This document shows positions 62,654-64,000 of a DNA stretch of 64,000 bases, piece after piece; within the stretch, counting starts at the first letter, position 1, and each line of letters opens with the position of its first letter. Under the pieces are notes generated by a model. That model saw nothing but the letters and a program-made list of their open reading frames with translations, was not told where the DNA came from and made no database searches. The stretch comes from a candidate division CSSED10-310 bacterium. GTDB taxonomy: Bacteria; CSSED10-310; JAFGJC01. A program made the translations under genes and the position numbers. The stretch covers positions 62,001 through 126,000 of the forward strand of contig JAFGLW010000012.1 of NCBI GenBank assembly GCA_016927905.1, read 5' to 3'.

Positions 62654-64000
62654 TCAGGCGTCCGCATTCAGCGATGCTGCCACCCGAATCAAATCCTCGG
62701 GATACCGTTCCTGGCTGAAATTCACCAGCTCATCGATCGCTTCGGCAAATGTTTTCGGTTGTTTGTATTTCCGGTTGGAACTGGTGGAAGCCTCCAGTAT
62801 GTCGGCGATGGCAATGCACATCCCCATGGGTGAAGCCGGTTCCCTGCCGGGGTATCCGGTTCCCTTCGCATCCTGGTGATGTTCCCCGGTGAGTGCGGCG
62901 ATCCGATCCAGTCCGAACCATGTCAGAATGTCTTTGCTGTAAGCGGGATGAAGACGGATCAAGCGCCATTCTTCATCGCTCAGGGGAGCGATTTTATTGA
63001 GAAGACTCCGGGGAAGACGCAGTTTGCCGATGTCGTGAAGGTACCCGGCCCAATACAGTTCTTTTAAAATTTCCCGGGAAGTCTGTTCCGGATGCCATCC
63101 GTCCCATAGCTGCAGGGTGTAATTCACAACCGATTTGGAGTGATCGCGCCCCGTATACCAGTCCTTGGCTTCCAGCATAATCACCATGGCCTCCAGAATC
63201 GGATCGAGAGCGCCGTGGCGAATGGCATGACCGCGGATCAGTGCCAGGGCGTTGTCCACAACCCTGAGTTCCTGCACCGCATCCGGAAATCGCAGGGATT
63301 CCATCAGCGCTTGTGTGATATGGGATAACATGGCCGGCCCGTTTCCCTCGATGTCCGAAACCCGGGCCAGAATAAAATGCGCTTCCGGTCGAAACGCAGC
63401 CAGTTTCCGGCTGCTCAGGGATTCCCCCTTCAAGACACGTTCCGCAGCAATCTGTGCACTTTCCGGATTGTTTTTCATCAATGCGATTTCAGCGGCCTTC
63501 AAAGACGACAGATGACTGGGTTCATTGAATGGCTGATACTGGTTGAGTCTGGTCAGATATTTCTGTGCTTCCCGCACGTACCGGGGTCGTTCCGTCTCAT
63601 CCGTTTCCCATCCCTGGCTGATAAAACAATCGACGATACCCGACAGCCGGGACACCATCAGTTCCTCGCGTGTTTTTCGGTACCGGAGTTTGATTTCTTT
63701 CTGAGTGCAGTTCTCGAGATGTTCCAGCGACAGCTGGAAACTGGGTACGGCATCCGGCCATTTCCGCTGAATACTCAGCCCCAGCCCCCGCAATTCCCAG
63801 TACCGGGACGCCGTCGGATGATCGGTTTCCCGGAAAAACTGCCGCATGCGGTGCAGGTAATGATGCATGTGTTCGTGCAGGAAAAGCTGGATACTGAGAT
63901 AAGCCATTTCACTCAGATAATAGGCGGCCTGAAATCCGTCGAAAACCCGTTCCGCAGCCGACGCTATCCGGGTCATTCCCACCCAGGCGGTCATTTCATC
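62654..64000 (-). CDS. HD-GYP-type phosphohydrolase, 5' end beyond window
   Basis: The frame is open to the right edge, so the start is probably outside; ATG 63994 is only the first visible Met. The C-terminal half is an HD-GYP domain: GRDHSKSV, LHDIGKLRLP, then EHHQDAKGTGYPG, where the usual HHE is HHQ. GMCIAIADILEASTSSNR is the next block. The N-terminal half is helical and TPR-like. HD-GYP proteins break down cyclic di-GMP. The Glu to Gln change at a metal-ligand position may alter activity. It could counter the GGDEF protein at 46-49 kb. Confidence 0.87.
   Translation of the reverse strand, partial: DEMTAWVGMTRIASAAERVFDGFQAAYYLSEMAYLSIQLFLHEHMHHYLHRMRQFFRETDHPTASRYWELRGLGLSIQRKWPDAVPSFQLSLEHLENCTQKEIKLRYRKTREELMVSRLSGIVDCFISQGWETDETERPRYVREAQKYLTRLNQYQPFNEPSHLSSLKAAEIALMKNNPESAQIAAERVLKGESLSSRKLAAFRPEAHFILARVSDIEGNGPAMLSHITQALMESLRFPDAVQELRVVDNALALIRGHAIRHGALDPILEAMVIMLEAKDWYTGRDHSKSVVNYTLQLWDGWHPEQTSREILKELYWAGYLHDIGKLRLPRSLLNKIAPLSDEEWRLIRLHPAYSKDILTWFGLDRIAALTGEHHQDAKGTGYPGREPASPMGMCIAIADILEASTSSNRKYKQPKTFAEAIDELVNFSQERYPEDLIRVAASLNADA

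Overview
The window reads as about 64 kb of chromosome from an uncultured, Gram-negative-type, mainly anaerobic bacterium with moderately high G+C. I cannot assign a phylum from sequence alone. Anaerobic, sodium-based energy metabolism is suggested by a complete Na+-translocating NADH:quinone oxidoreductase operon (nqrABCDEF) beside a 2[4Fe-4S] ferredoxin, a full-length pyruvate:ferredoxin oxidoreductase and a ferrous-iron uptake operon. Secreted beta-propeller proteins with Pro/Thr-rich linkers, one ending in a sorting-type C-terminus, are common in several candidate phyla and Desulfobacterota-like lineages. No rRNA, CRISPR array, intact prophage or intact insertion sequence was seen.

Layout. 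0-3.6 kb: the 5' part of an unrecognised gene, then a DtxR-type regulator fused to FeoA and followed by feoB, behind a 28-bp palindrome that overlaps the promoter. 3.7-9.9 kb: the nqr operon and a ferredoxin gene with its own promoter and terminator. 9.9-18.2 kb: a conserved information-processing block on the minus strand (tRNA-Ser, SRP RNA, dnaX, ybaB, recR) that runs on into nifJ, with two methyltransferases and a second tRNA-Ser. 18.3-23.8 kb: a YgiQ-type radical SAM protein, tadA, a prolyl oligopeptidase-family peptidase and an SGNH hydrolase.

23.8-32 kb is an accessory zone of broken genes. It holds a transposase remnant, a nucleotidyltransferase remnant beside an intact small partner, a decayed diversity-generating retroelement (C-terminal reverse transcriptase fragment plus an intact-looking template repeat), a toxin-antitoxin pair with a broken toxin, a truncated xylanase-like gene and a broken AbiEi-type gene. 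It also holds one intact A+T-rich gene joining a DNA methyltransferase to an Mrr-like nuclease domain. The zone ends at a tRNA-Arg gene, a common integration site, although FxsA and an FAD oxidoreductase sit inside it as ordinary genes.

32-64 kb returns to housekeeping and signalling genes. These include a secreted propeller protein, a UPF0173 hydrolase, a B12-binding-type radical SAM protein, ParA followed by a TPR protein where parB would be expected, an alpha/beta hydrolase, purA, a REP-like repeat cluster, a YhcC-type radical SAM protein, an XPB-type helicase overlapping a LonC-type protease, and a GGDEF-ATPase-TPR regulator. A cluster follows in which a 1372-residue PEP/pyruvate-dikinase-like protein lies between two different GAPDH-family genes. 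The window closes with two membrane glycosyltransferase-like proteins, a frameshifted propeller gene, a PAS histidine kinase and an HD-GYP protein cut by the right edge.

By inference the core metabolism links up as follows: PFOR reduces ferredoxin, Na+-NQR builds a sodium gradient, FeoAB supplies iron for the iron-sulfur enzymes, and the GAPDH/dikinase-like cluster may act at the glycolysis/gluconeogenesis branch. The most unusual items are the decayed retroelement, the one-polypeptide restriction-modification candidate, the GAPDH/dikinase-like cluster and the ParA-TPR pair.
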